Origin: Trichosporon coremiiforme
Lineage: Eukaryota; Basidiomycota; Tremellomycetes; Trichosporonales; Trichosporonaceae
DNA length: 64,000 bases
NCBI GenBank assembly: GCA_039545355.1
Contig: BCJJ01000039.1
Span: forward strand, 1-64,000
Direction of reading: 5' to 3'
Notes under the pieces: model-generated
The model's input: only the letters and a program-made list of their open reading frames with translations
Told to the model about the DNA's origin: nothing
Databases searched by the model: none
Position numbers and translations under genes: made by a program
Shown: in pieces, positions 11,794 to 22,327 of the stretch
How positions within the stretch are numbered: position 1 is the stretch's first letter
How the letters are laid out: each line of letters starts with the position of its first letter

Positions 11794-12976
11794 ATGTCAA
11801 AACAGGATATCAGGCAGATGGTAGGCTTTCTAAGAACCCAAGCTCTAGCTGACATCAGGCCGAGGCCATCTTCAACGAGCTGCTCGGCGACTCAGTGCTG
11901 ACGACGACGATTGAGGCACACCGCGAGATCAAGCGGGGACAGGTCGTCTGCAGCCAATGCGGAACGAGGTGGGTACTCTGGCCTTATCGTGGCCTTCGAG
12001 GAGAACTGCATACTTCGGCGTCACTACTAGTGGCGAAGAAGCTCGGGTGTACCTGCAATCCAGCTAACTTCAGGTGCCGGTCGCATCAGCCCCTGTCGTC
12101 ACGGGAACCGACGCCGTCACGATCAAGTGGCTACACCGTTGGGCCGGAGAAGGGTACAGGTGGAGCAACAGGAATCTCTTCCGGCAGTGGCCGCGTCGAC
12201 TCGAGCGGTAACGCCTTCTTCGACTGTCTCGTGTGCGGTCGTTCGGTGAGTGATCAATTGCGCTCCCGAGCTCCGGTGAGCTGCGTCATGAGCTGACACT
12301 TCAGATCACATCAAACCGTTACGCGCCGCATCTGGCTTCATGTCTCGGCTTATCTGGCTCTACGCGGCGCGGTGCCTCGCGCATGGCAGCAGCCAAGGCG
12401 AGACTGGGCACGGATCGCGCTAGCCCGTCGCCGTACCTCGCGAGCGAGGACAGTGACGCCGAGAGCGTCTCGAGCAAGCGGAGAAGTGAGTGTCTTTTTT
12501 CTCACATATCGTCGTACTTTCCCCCATCTTTCCCCATCTCTCTGCGCTTGTGACCCTAGCTGACCCCAGAACTGAACGGGAAGCGCGCCGCCTCCCCGCA
12601 AAAGCCAACATTCAAGAAGAAACTCCAAGGCCACACGTCGGGCAGTGCGCCCCCGCGCATGCCATCCAAGCTCGGCCGGCCGCCCAAATCCGCGTCGAAC
12701 CCGAAAGCCCATTCCGCGTCCCCCTTCACGAAAGCGGGCTCGGGCAGCGCGTCTCCAAAGCCAGTCGCCAAGTCGGCCTCGCCTGACAAACCGGCTAGCA
12801 AACCGGGACCCAAACCGGGCGCCAAGGCTGCGAAAGAGGCTGCGGCTAGAGAGGCGGCGGCAAAGGAGCTGGCAAAGGCAAAGAGCAAGAGCAAGAGTCC
12901 GGCACTGCCGCCGCCTGCTCCTGCGCCAGCCGCGCCGGCCGCAGACGAGAGTTCAGAGGGAGAGGACGACTACTAG
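11794..12976 (+). CDS. SGF11: SAGA-associated factor 11 (Sgf11-like)
   Basis: Subunit of the SAGA histone H2B deubiquitinase module, linking Ubp8 and Sus1 to nucleosomes. Model: exons 11794-11820, 11859-11968, 12074-12245, 12305-12485 and 12570-12976, 298 residues, frame kept. The N-terminal helix reads AEAIFNELLGDSVLTTTIEA, then HREIKRG, as in the Sus1-binding helix. The zinc finger FDCLVCGRS/ITSNRYAPHL/ASC is split by an intron and has C-x2-C-x11-H-x3-C spacing, with the family's NRYAPHL core. The C-terminal half is a basic, Pro/Ala/Lys-rich disordered tail. Introns are 38, 105, 59 and 84 nt. The 105-nt intron is in frame; its removal is inferred from a GTGGGT donor and a CTAAC branch point just before the CAG acceptor. 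Confidence 0.82.
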
Positions 12977-13459
12977 ACCGCCAGGTGAGCTGTCCCCAGA
13001 CCTGCTGTTAGCTGACCGACAGTGGCTCTGCTGCCACAACTGGAGTCCGTTCTGGCCCGTTTGCTTCGCGAGCAGGAAAGCTGTTCTGTTTCCTCCGTAG
13101 CTACACGAACTGACGTGGGCGAGTAGCGGCGATAGGGGCAGTGGGACAGAGGAGGGGCGTGAGACTGTACAGAGTACGGGGACCCGGTGTAGACTTTATG
13201 CATTGTATCAACTTCCTTTCCAGCCACCCGACCCCAGCTCGCCCATCAGCGAACTGGCATTCTAATACTGAGCACTGTCCAGTTCTGCGCCTGCACCGCT
13301 TTCCAAATTGTGTGTTGGTACAAAAATGCATAATGATACTGTTCTCTATGAACTATTGGTTGTGGGCTGGGTGCTTCTGACTATCCTACAATCGCGAAAC
13401 TGGGGTCTCTCTGGCGCAGTGGCGCCGGTCTAATAACTTATACTTCGGGGTGTTGTCGA
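12977..13459. other. convergent intergenic region between SGF11 and CDT1
   Basis: Stop-to-stop spacer of 483 bp with an AT-richer stretch near 13310-13400, probably holding both 3' ends. No gene recognised. Confidence 0.5.
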
Positions 13460-15178
13460 CTATTCGCCAAGCTCGCGGCGGATACGTTCCCGGACGGCAC
13501 GCAGGCCGCCGACCTGGACACGACCTGGCGACGCGGGGCCGGCGAGGGCGCGCGGCGTACGGGGGCTGCGCGTAGGGCTGCTGAGCACCGAAGTCGCGGC
13601 CGCCTCAACCGTCGCAGCAGCGAGAGATGAGCCAGGGCTAGAGGGCATCTGCACAGAGGGCATCTCGATCCACTCCTGCCTCCCCACCGGCTTGACGGTG
13701 AGGAAGAACGGGCACAGGTCCGCGAGCATGCGTACCGAGGTCTCCGCCTCGGCGGCAGAGAGGGGGCTCCTCGCGCTCTTGACGATACGCTCCACGGCTT
13801 CGCCGAGGGGAATAGCCTTCCTTCGCCTGGCGGGCGAGATGCCACCACCGGGTGACAGAGTCAGAGAACCCGTGGAGGGGCCCGAGAACATCATCCAGAT
13901 GCTCTCGGCGATGGGCTCGAGGCGGCTGAGCGTGCTGCGACGCTGGAGCTCCTCCTGCTGCTGGGCACGGGAGAGTGTCTCCATCGACGCCCGGATCGAG
14001 GTCGCGAAGGGCGTCTTGGTCGCCTTCGCACTCGCACTCTTGGCGCGGATGCGGTCGCGGAGCGCTTGTCGACGAGCCTCGATTGAGCCGTTGGGTGTCG
14101 TCGGCGCCTTCGGCGTGGGCATCTCGAAGGGGTCACTGAGCTCGGTCGCAAACGCAGGCGGCTTGGGGGTTGATGACCCAGAGGCTCCGGGCGTCGAGGG
14201 CGAAGCAGCGAAGAGAGCCGCACCGAGGTTGGCAGTCGCGAGCTTCGGCAGCGGCAGGAGCGGGATGGGCGGGATGGCACTGCGGCCGCTGTCTCGCGTA
14301 GAGGGGGTCGGGAGGTGGGAGTCCTCGACGGCTTCGAGCTCGCCGCCGTTCAACATGACCCACTTCTCGAGACGGGAGCGCACGATGTCCTCGCGCAGCT
14401 CGGCGCCAGCGTTCCACCGGGCAAGCACACGGAGACCACCTCCTTGGCCCTTGTTCCCAAATCCGCCCTCGGCGCCACCGAGCAGAAGCTGCCGCGTTTC
14501 ACCCGCCTCGATATCGAGCTCGAGCCCGATGCCGAGCGTGTGAACCTTGCGCCCAGCGGGGTCGAGTGTTCGCGTCGCCGTGATCAGGTACGAGAGACCG
14601 GACACCGGCTCAGCAGTGTTCACCTTCGGCTTCTCCAGGAAGGGGTTGTCCTCCTCGTCGTCCTTGTCCTCCTTCGGCAGGCTTTCGCCATCCCACGCGT
14701 ACAGCCATGCCAAGCGTGCGAGCTCAGTTTGTCCAAATCGGCGACCAGAACCACGCTCCACGGCTCCCTTGAGAGTCAGGAGGTTGGTCACGTTCGGAAT
14801 GCGAACGCTCGTTGCGTCGGCGGAGTGTGGTGGGAGTACCGGGGGCTGCGTGGCGAGATGCAGTGAGATGGCGATGTTGAAGGCGTGGTGCAGTGTTAGG
14901 AGCGTCTGCAGGTGATCGGGAAGCTTGGCACGCGACTTCGCCGTAGGAAAGGACGCAGACGCAGAAGCCTTTGGTGTCGCATCCGGGTCCACGAGGTCAT
15001 CGCCCTTAGTGCAATGGCGGGACGATGGCGTCGGAAACGGCAGAAGCGGCGGGTTCGGGGTCGGAGCCGCTCCGGTCCTCTTCCTTCTCGTCGACGGGGG
15101 AGACAAGGGCGCTTCGACGGCCTTGCGTTTGCGCGGAGTGCGCGTGGACAGCGCAGGCATGCTGGGGACGGACGACAT
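13460..15178 (-). CDS. CDT1: Cdt1-like DNA replication licensing factor
   Basis: Probable Cdt1, which with ORC and Cdc6 loads the Mcm2-7 helicase at origins in G1. Single exon, 572 residues. A basic N-terminal tail (TPRKRKAVEAP, TRRKRTG) may carry nuclear localisation signals. The central domain around residues 85-260 matches the Cdt1 middle fold: LPDHLQTLLTLHHAFNIAIS, LHLATQPPVLPP, VTNLLTLKGAVERGSGRRFG, then ELARLAWLYAWDG. The C-terminal third (residues about 440-570) has a winged-helix-like pattern ending in GLRAVRERIRRELGE, consistent with the Mcm-binding domain. Ser/Thr-Pro sites are abundant in between. Assignment rests on these motif blocks rather than overall identity, since Cdt1 proteins diverge quickly. 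Confidence 0.75.
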   Translation of the reverse strand: MSSVPSMPALSTRTPRKRKAVEAPLSPPSTRRKRTGAAPTPNPPLLPFPTPSSRHCTKGDDLVDPDATPKASASASFPTAKSRAKLPDHLQTLLTLHHAFNIAISLHLATQPPVLPPHSADATSVRIPNVTNLLTLKGAVERGSGRRFGQTELARLAWLYAWDGESLPKEDKDDEEDNPFLEKPKVNTAEPVSGLSYLITATRTLDPAGRKVHTLGIGLELDIEAGETRQLLLGGAEGGFGNKGQGGGLRVLARWNAGAELREDIVRSRLEKWVMLNGGELEAVEDSHLPTPSTRDSGRSAIPPIPLLPLPKLATANLGAALFAASPSTPGASGSSTPKPPAFATELSDPFEMPTPKAPTTPNGSIEARRQALRDRIRAKSASAKATKTPFATSIRASMETLSRAQQQEELQRRSTLSRLEPIAESIWMMFSGPSTGSLTLSPGGGISPARRRKAIPLGEAVERIVKSARSPLSAAEAETSVRMLADLCPFFLTVKPVGRQEWIEMPSVQMPSSPGSSLAAATVEAAATSVLSSPTRSPRTPRALAGPASPGRVQVGGLRAVRERIRRELGE

Positions 15179-15965
15179 CGGGCCTGCCGATGGGTGGGTT
15201 ATCGATTAGGTTGTCTACTCGGGAGTAGACGATGATTTGTTGCTGAGTCTTGAGGGTATATTGTTTGTTTTCTTGAGATCACACGGGACGTAAAGAATCC
15301 GGGGAGAAGAGAGAGAGGAGAGAGAGGGAGGAGGGAATGGAGATGCGGAGCGAGGTGAGGTGGGGTTTGAAAGGAAGAAGGATTTGTTGTTGCAAGACGT
15401 AGCAAAACGGCCTGTTCATGGAAGACCCAGGGAGGAATGCCAGCCATCTTCGCGTCACGGAATGTGATTGGTTCACATCGCGTCACTGTACGCGCTGACA
15501 TTAGCTCGCCACGTGGTATTCCGTTTGTGCCGTCCCGAACCCTGGCAGTCACTCACTCTCCTCGCCACTGCATCGCTCGTGACTCTGCATCATCCTCGAC
15601 ATCCACAGCAATGTTGACTCCTTGGCTCCTCTCAACACTGCATGAACACGGCCCAAGTCCACATCAAGCTACCATCAAGCATCCGCAATCCTTCATTCCC
15701 TTCTGACCAATAACCCCTCCCGCTCTGGACTACTTTCTCCCCCCGCCTCCACCTAACGACAGATCCGCGACCGATCCTCCACCCTCCTTCGAGACCCACA
15801 CCCTCTTCTCCAGGTTCTCCCAAGCAATGCTCGGCCTCCATTAATCAATTATGGTCATCGATACACTGCCCTGCTCCTCTGGCAGATGCTCCGCACCATC
15901 GTCACCCTCTGCCACCCCCGCGCCCGCGGCGCCGCCAACATCCGGCTTGCGCCTTCACCAACATC
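15179..15965. other. intergenic region between CDT1 and tRNA-Ile
   Basis: Contains the CDT1 upstream region, which is purine-rich on this strand at 15295-15385 and therefore C/T-rich on the CDT1 strand. No coding region is supported. Confidence 0.45.
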
Positions 15966-16060
15966 GGCCGCTTAGCTCAGCTGGTTAGAGCATCGTACTA
16001 ATAAGCAGATCTGCTAATTAGTCCATGCGGAGGTCGGCAGTTCGATCCTGTCAGTGGTCA
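15966..16060 (+). tRNA. tRNA-Ile (anticodon AAU), intron-containing
   Basis: A complete cloverleaf can be drawn. The acceptor stem GGCCGCT pairs with AGTGGTC and the discriminator base is A. The D arm is GCTCAGCTGGTTAGAGC. The anticodon stem TCGTA pairs with TGCGG around loop CTAATAA, and the T arm is GGCAGTTCGATCCTGTC. The anticodon AAT is at 16000-16002. A 21-nt intron at 16004-16024 follows the base after the anticodon, the standard nuclear position, and its TTAGT can pair with the anticodon ACTAA as in other spliced tRNA precursors. A run of T at 16062-16066 is the Pol III terminator. Confidence 0.95.
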
Positions 16061-16067
16061 CTTTTTA
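16061..16067 (+). terminator. Pol III terminator of tRNA-Ile
   Basis: CTTTTT directly after the discriminator base of the tRNA gene, the expected termination signal for RNA polymerase III. Confidence 0.85.
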
Positions 16068-19000
16068 CATGCTAGACGTCGAGCGGAGCGAGAGCGGCGT
16101 TGGAAGCGTGAAAGAGCGATGATTGGAGGAAGAGAAGGGTGGTTGGAAGGACACAGTGGTAGTGTGGCGGTGGACCGGTGGTCTTGACCGTATGGCAGCT
16201 CTTACCCGCGGCTAGCTCACCACAGTTAGCCCGCTTCGGACGTGATAACCATCGAGCTGCCAGCAAGAGAAGGTACGAGGCAGCCAGAGCGGCCGCAGCA
16301 ATGAAGGGGAGTAGGAGGGTAGGATTGGAAAGGCTTTAGCATAGTGTACTATTTCGGTTTGGTCGAGTCTCGTTTTCCAAGCGAAGGCACGAGGCACAGC
16401 CTTCCTCTGCGCCCTGGGATGGACAAGCTTGACGCCAATGTCGCTGCAGGTTGTAGCAGCCTGCTGACCGACTTACCTGTTCCAACGTGGAGTCCGAAGC
16501 GCTGGAGACCGGGTTACGCCGCTGGTCACATCCTCCATACGAAGCCGATCCCCTGTCACGTTTGCGGAGCGGACCGAAAGTCATGGCCTCTGAACCCAAT
16601 CTTTCCCTGCGGTTCGCATCCGGTCTATCGGATTGTGGTGGTCGGTGAAATTCGCCCAGTTCTTGGTTCTGCCGTATCCAAAGGTCCTCTCACTGTTCTG
16701 CGCCTCTGCTCAGCAGAGAGCCCCTTCTGCGGTACCTCTACAGCCACTGCCACTGTCGCGACCTCGAGTCCGCCGGTGCTAGAGACTCTCGCGTTCCTCC
16801 TTGTGCCTCAAGCGTTCGGCACCAATCTCTGATACTGATCGGCATTGCGGAGCCCTACGTGGGAAGAACATCAGGCCTCGGACTCAATCTACAATTTGTG
16901 ATGATCTGGGTCTCCACAAACGGTTCACGCTTAACGTTTTGCACTCGTGAGAGTGTGGGATTGGAGTTCTACATCAAACTCGACGTCACACGAGCTGTGC
17001 ACACGAGTCATCGGGGCTGGATGCGGGGGATGAGCATCATTAGCCAGAAGCGGCAGTGGTGTGGCCATTGGAATCTGATCGTCCAGATTGGGAAACGGTG
17101 AGGAATGTCTTTTTCATCCTTGCTGTTGTTTTCGATTCACCAGGCACATGCCGAGTGTGGATGTTCTGCTCTGTTTCTATTCTGCAAGCGGTTCCGTCAA
17201 TTCTCAAGCAGGGACAGCCGGGGGGAAGGCTGTAAACGCAAAACACGCATCCTCTCAGCAACATGACTACTACCAAACTCGTGTGAAAGGTACATGTGGG
17301 CACCTGGTTCATGGCCATATTCCTGCCCGGAAAGTGGCAGACGCGATCGAGCGGACAGGAGGCCCCGCTTTCCGTGACACAAGCACGTTCCCGCCATCTT
17401 CTTTCTCACGCCCAGATCTGGCTTCCTCTCTCGCGTTGTCCGTGCTATCGCTGCATACGCCTCTTCCGACGCCCCCTTCCGCGATTAACCCTATCTATCA
17501 ATCGGTGGCCCGGCGACGGCTGGCCGCGCTGCGGACATGCCACACGAGTATGACTAATGACGGAGCCCCAGCTCGCCTCACTCCAGCCGAGGAGCAACAA
17601 GCTTGTGGATAACACTGCCAAGCTGAGCAAGCACGTGTGGAGGGCCCCACCATCGCAGACTCTCCGCACCGGCCGACGTGAGAGTAGTGTGGGAACGTGT
17701 GTTCCGGATTCCAGCATCACGTCAGACTACGAGTCATTCAGACGTTGCTAGTCCATCAGTTGGACCATATCTCGGAGGCTCACGCACTGGTCTGATACGA
17801 CTCGATACGTTCACTCAAGGAACAGTGCCCAAATGCCAAGATCACAGCAACACGTCCTCCGGTCCGGCGTCGAGGCAGCACTGGGGTTGGCTACTATGTT
17901 CCGGCGCTTGGCAGGCGCCAGGTAGCACTCAGACATTGCGGCCGAGCAATCAAGGTGGCGTAAGGAAGCGAGAACGCGCGCCGAGACGGTGGCGGCGACG
18001 CCTCGTGCGGGGTCTTGTACGACTGATATGAGCCCCGCGTGCGGGCCGCAGGAGGGTAGCTAGGCTCTACAGAAGGCGCAGAACGTGAGCGGTTCGGGTC
18101 CATGGCACGAGATGTTTAGTGCACGTCCCAAGGCGCTGGAGAAAGCCGTTGGAAAGCTAATGTTCGGCACTCATTTCGTCACTGTTGCGTACAAGTGCGA
18201 CAGGACTAGTCACTCTAGTCTGGCACGGGTGACGAGTAGGCCGAAGCATACCGGGTCCGCCAGCGGCCTCGCGGCATGCAAGAGAAGCCAGCGACGTAGG
18301 CTGCGGAGTCCGCGTACGGCGGCTATGGCGTCGTGGTGGTGGTGGCTCATTGTTGTCGAAGATGGCGACACGGCTCTGTGGAATTGCCTGGGGCTAGTGA
18401 GCCGGACATTGCTGGGTACGCTGGGTGAGACAGCAATCGCAGGGCAGGCTGGAGGCAGGCAGGTCTGGAGGCAGACGAGCGGTATTTTACAGGGTCGGAG
18501 TTTGGGCCCCGCTCGCATTGGTGGCCTTTGGCAGGCCCGGCCCAGGAACAGGAACGAGGCACGCCGGAGGTGATGCTTGTCTCCATTCCGTGCTTGCTGC
18601 GCTGACGATCTGGTGCCCGCAAGGCTTACTCCAGCTCCCACCCAGCAGGCCCACCACCAGCTTCCGATGATTGCGCTGGACAACAACAGCTCCAATCCCG
18701 GTTGCTGCTGTGGCTGCAGCATGACTCCAGCCAGCTCCAGCAGACTTCCAGCGAACCTGTCCGGATACGGATCGAGCGTCCCGTTTGGTGATCTTGTTGA
18801 ATCAGCATCCGTGTCGCTGTGTCGAAAGCAAGTGGAGCGCCATTTCAATCCCGATCTGGGCATACAAATCTCATGGAAGCAACTAGGAGTGGGACAGCGC
18901 GTCATGAATACATCCCAAAGTGCTCAAATGCCCAAATGGCCGACTAGCGATACCACTTCAAGATATTATTCACTCGTTCACGCGGGGTAAACTAAGGGGA

Positions 19001-19740
19001 AAGCGTGGGATCGAGGAGAATCCAGCAATACCCAGTGGGACGAGTACGCTGGCCTGGCTCTGGACACGGGCACAAGCGGCAGTGCGCGCTGTGCCAGGCT
19101 GTGCGATCTGGGCAACCTGAACCTGGGCAATCTGGACAATCTGGGTGGGCTATCTCACAGCTGTGCTAGCTCTGGGCGGCGGGGCAAGCGCGTGTGCGGA
19201 AATGGAGTCAGCTCACCCACCACGCTTTCCTTTCCTACACCCCCTAGCGGCCCCGCTTGTCGCGCCTTTGCTCTGGATATCACGTCGCCCGTACAAGCGC
19301 TGTCGTTATCAGCGAGCATAGCTGCGCCGTCTTGGCCCCATTGTTAGTTCACCCCGACTCGCGCTTTCGATCCCCAAAAGTTGTAATTGCGGGGCTCAGC
19401 GCGGGGCCAAGAAGAACAAGGCTGCCAGACTGTCGGATAAGCTGCGCGGCGCGGCGCAGAGCCAAAGCCATCGCATGTCTTCCGAGAGGGTGGTTCTGCC
19501 GCCACGACTGTTAGTTTGTATGTGTGTGAGTGCGGGTGGAAAAAAGCGTGGGAAGAGGCGACCCAGGTCCGTCTAGGTCCCCTTGGGTGTCCCCTTGAGA
19601 GCCCTGTCCGACGCGTCCGCATGCAAAAGTCAGATCGCGGAATGCCCCTCTGGCCTTGCTGCCTTCTGTGCACAAAGTCGAGGACAGCACTGGTCGTTCC
19701 TGACCCTGGAGGTGCTCTTTTGTGTCTAGCCCGCTGGCTG

Positions 19741-19767
19741 GGCTCTGCTGGCTCTGCTGGCTCTGCT
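19741..19767. repeat. 9-bp tandem repeat GGCTCTGCT, three copies
   Basis: Three perfect copies of a 9-bp unit in the gene-poor region. The unit shares the CTGG/GCTG character of the arrays at 1-30 and 21135-21170. Confidence 0.75.
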
Positions 19768-21134
19768 GCTTTGGAAGTGGAGGATTAGGCTGTGAAAGAG
19801 GAATTTTTGGTCCGGGGCGGCCCTCGCGGCCCTAAGGGTCTTTCTACGCCCCCCCAGCCCAGCCTAGCCCAGCCCTGCGTGTGTCAGGGACTCCTGCCCT
19901 GCAGCCCATCTCCCACCTGCCTGGCCTGTCTGTCCAAGCAAGGTGGGTGGGAGGTTGGCAGCTTGGGAAACAGATGCTCAACTTGCTGATAACGCTCGTC
20001 TGTTCTGTACGTGCACTCGCGTCCATCTCTGATCTCTACTCTACTCGCACACACTCCTTCACCACACTTTGCTTGTCGACAAGCGACGACGACAGCAACA
20101 GCGACACCGGACGAAAGCCACAAGCCACCGACGCACCGACACACCACCTCGGGCCCGCACGGTCGTCCCTCCGGATCGCCCCGCTACGGCGCAACAACGA
20201 CGTCTCGTTTTCCGTATCTCGTGCCCATTCGCGCGAGCTCAGCGGCCCCCGCTAGCCCCCGTCTGTGACTCTCCGGTGACAGCAACGATCTGCGTTGTGT
20301 GCACTGCACTCTCCAGAGAAAAGGTCGCGGAAGATTAAAACGTGCGCGTTACTGCGACTGCCGACCGACGCTCATTTCACGGCTCTCACGGCTACCCTCA
20401 AGCCACAGCTCATCGCAGTCACATACCGACCTACTCTCCGTCTGGTGAGTAGTCCTAGTCCCTTCATTTGTTCTTCTCGCAGCGGGGTAGACTGTCTGTG
20501 CGTCGGAGGTGTTGGCGGGGGGGTCGGGGTGCGGTGCGGCCGAAAAATACGCGGACCTCGGCCACGGTGAGCCTGCTTGCTGAGCATGCTGAGCAAGCGA
20601 TGCCAGGCTGGTTGCTATGAGCCAGGAACGCGGGCATCCAGCCCAGCCAGCGGTGCTCGTACCCTTACCTTCCCCCTTCGGCTCACGCAATGTCAACCCT
20701 GGATGATCAGCCAGCCCAGCCAACTTGCATCCAGCGGCGTGCTCTGACTGGCCCGGGTTCCGCCGCGCACCCCTCTAGCGGCAGTTGCATGACATCACCA
20801 CCCAGAACGCGACAGGACACCGACGCCGATGCTGACTACAGACAGCCATACTTGCACGCGCACTATCCCATCCTCATCGGGCATTCCGCATTCCTGAGCG
20901 TCCGGAGCAACAGTCACAAGCGGAGCATCTATCACACATCTGGTGAGTGACCTGTTCCTTTTCTCTGTTCCACATCTTTTCTTTTCACGAGCGAGCGAGA
21001 GAGTGAGTGAGTCGTTTGCTGGGTCGCGTTGGAGCTTTAGCTTTAGCTTTCGGTTAGACCAGGAGCAAGGAGGACGCCTGGGACGCCGAAAAACGCCCAT
21101 TCAATGGAATCTAATCTTTCCAAGTCTGGACTTT

Positions 21135-21170
21135 TTGCTGGGCTTGCTGGGCTTGCTGGGCTTGCTGGGC
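21135..21170. repeat. 9-bp tandem repeat TTGCTGGGC, four copies
   Basis: Four perfect copies of a 9-bp unit upstream of the PP1 regulatory-subunit gene. Confidence 0.8.
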
Positions 21171-22327
21171 TGGGTTCATCATTCATCACCCGCACGCGTT
21201 TAATCACTTGATCACCAGGAATGCGACAGACGCGGGAATGCGAATGCTCGTTCAGTCCCTCGCAGCACATGATCACCTGCTTCCCCTTCCCCCTTGTTTC
21301 TTCCCGTTGCGTACATAGTTGCTGACATTGCCTTTTCCTCTTTACTCTATCCGCATCGACCGACTCGCGCACATTGCCTATCGACCGATCGCTGCGATCA
21401 TCGCCTCGCCTGCGCCCTGCCGCACCTTGATACGGCCTACGGCTTACTGCGACGCGCCGATCTTACCCCACCACTACCGCGCGCCTCACTCACCGACACT
21501 TAACACAATCTCCCCTCACACACCATCTCAATCACGAAAACAACCCCGCGTCCGACCAATACCAATAATGTCCTCGTCCGTCGCTGCTCTCTCGCTCCCC
21601 ACTCCCACTTGCCGCCCAACAGCCTGCACCTAAACTTCCACATTGCCGACTGCCAGCTTACACTACAACAGCTTAGACTAGACTTGCAACTCCACTCCTT
21701 CCACTACTTCTCCCACTTGTGCTATCCTACATCGCACTTGTTCTTCCTCTTGCCCGCCTGTTTGACTCGCCTTGCTTCCTCCCTTCCTCATCAAGCCTGT
21801 CTCATCGTAGACACTAGACACCTCCCAACATCCAAAACGTGCCTCAGGTGAGTCCTCCCTCCTTCCGCTCTTGTCTTCCTTCCCCCTCCTCCATATTCCC
21901 CAGCGCCGCCGCGACTCTTCTTGGCAAGCCATTCCCTGCTTGCGTACTGCGTGTGCTTGTACAGCCCCAAGCGCACGCATATGACCGACAATTAGAGGGG
22001 CAAACGTGCACTCGCCAGCGGCGCAAGTCTCCGCTGCGTTTTGGGGCAGAGCAGATGTGCTTCCACTCGTCGCACCCGTGTGTTCGCGCCGTCTGTTTCC
22101 CACACCCCGTCGCCTCCGTCGGCTGTCGGCGTGACTAAACTGCACCGTCGCACCTACTGATCTGCCAGCTGCAGTCACTGCCGTGCTGCCGCTGTTGCAG
22201 AGGTTCATATAGACGCAATTTCTTCGCCCTTGGACTTGTTGTTGTTCACTGTTCCCCTTCCCCCCAACTCTACTCCCAGACTCGGGCGCACAAGAAGCCA
22301 GAGCCGACACTGACAGAGACAGCCAGC

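Larger units (their letters stand above)
16068..22327. other. gene-poor 6.3-kb region, possible long 5' leader
   Basis: No protein family is recognisable in any frame, and the open frames are short and unspliced. From about 20000 the sequence becomes C/T-rich with several strong donor-like sites (GGTGAGT near 20444, GGTGAGT near 20940, AGGTGAGT near 21846). This is compatible with a long, intron-containing leader of the PP1 regulatory gene at 22328. 9-bp tandem repeats occur at 19741 and 21135. I see no transposon ends or rRNA. Confidence 0.4.

Noticed and set aside
16344..16832. 162-codon open frame after the tRNA gene
   Set aside because: No recognisable motif; start context and composition look like chance.
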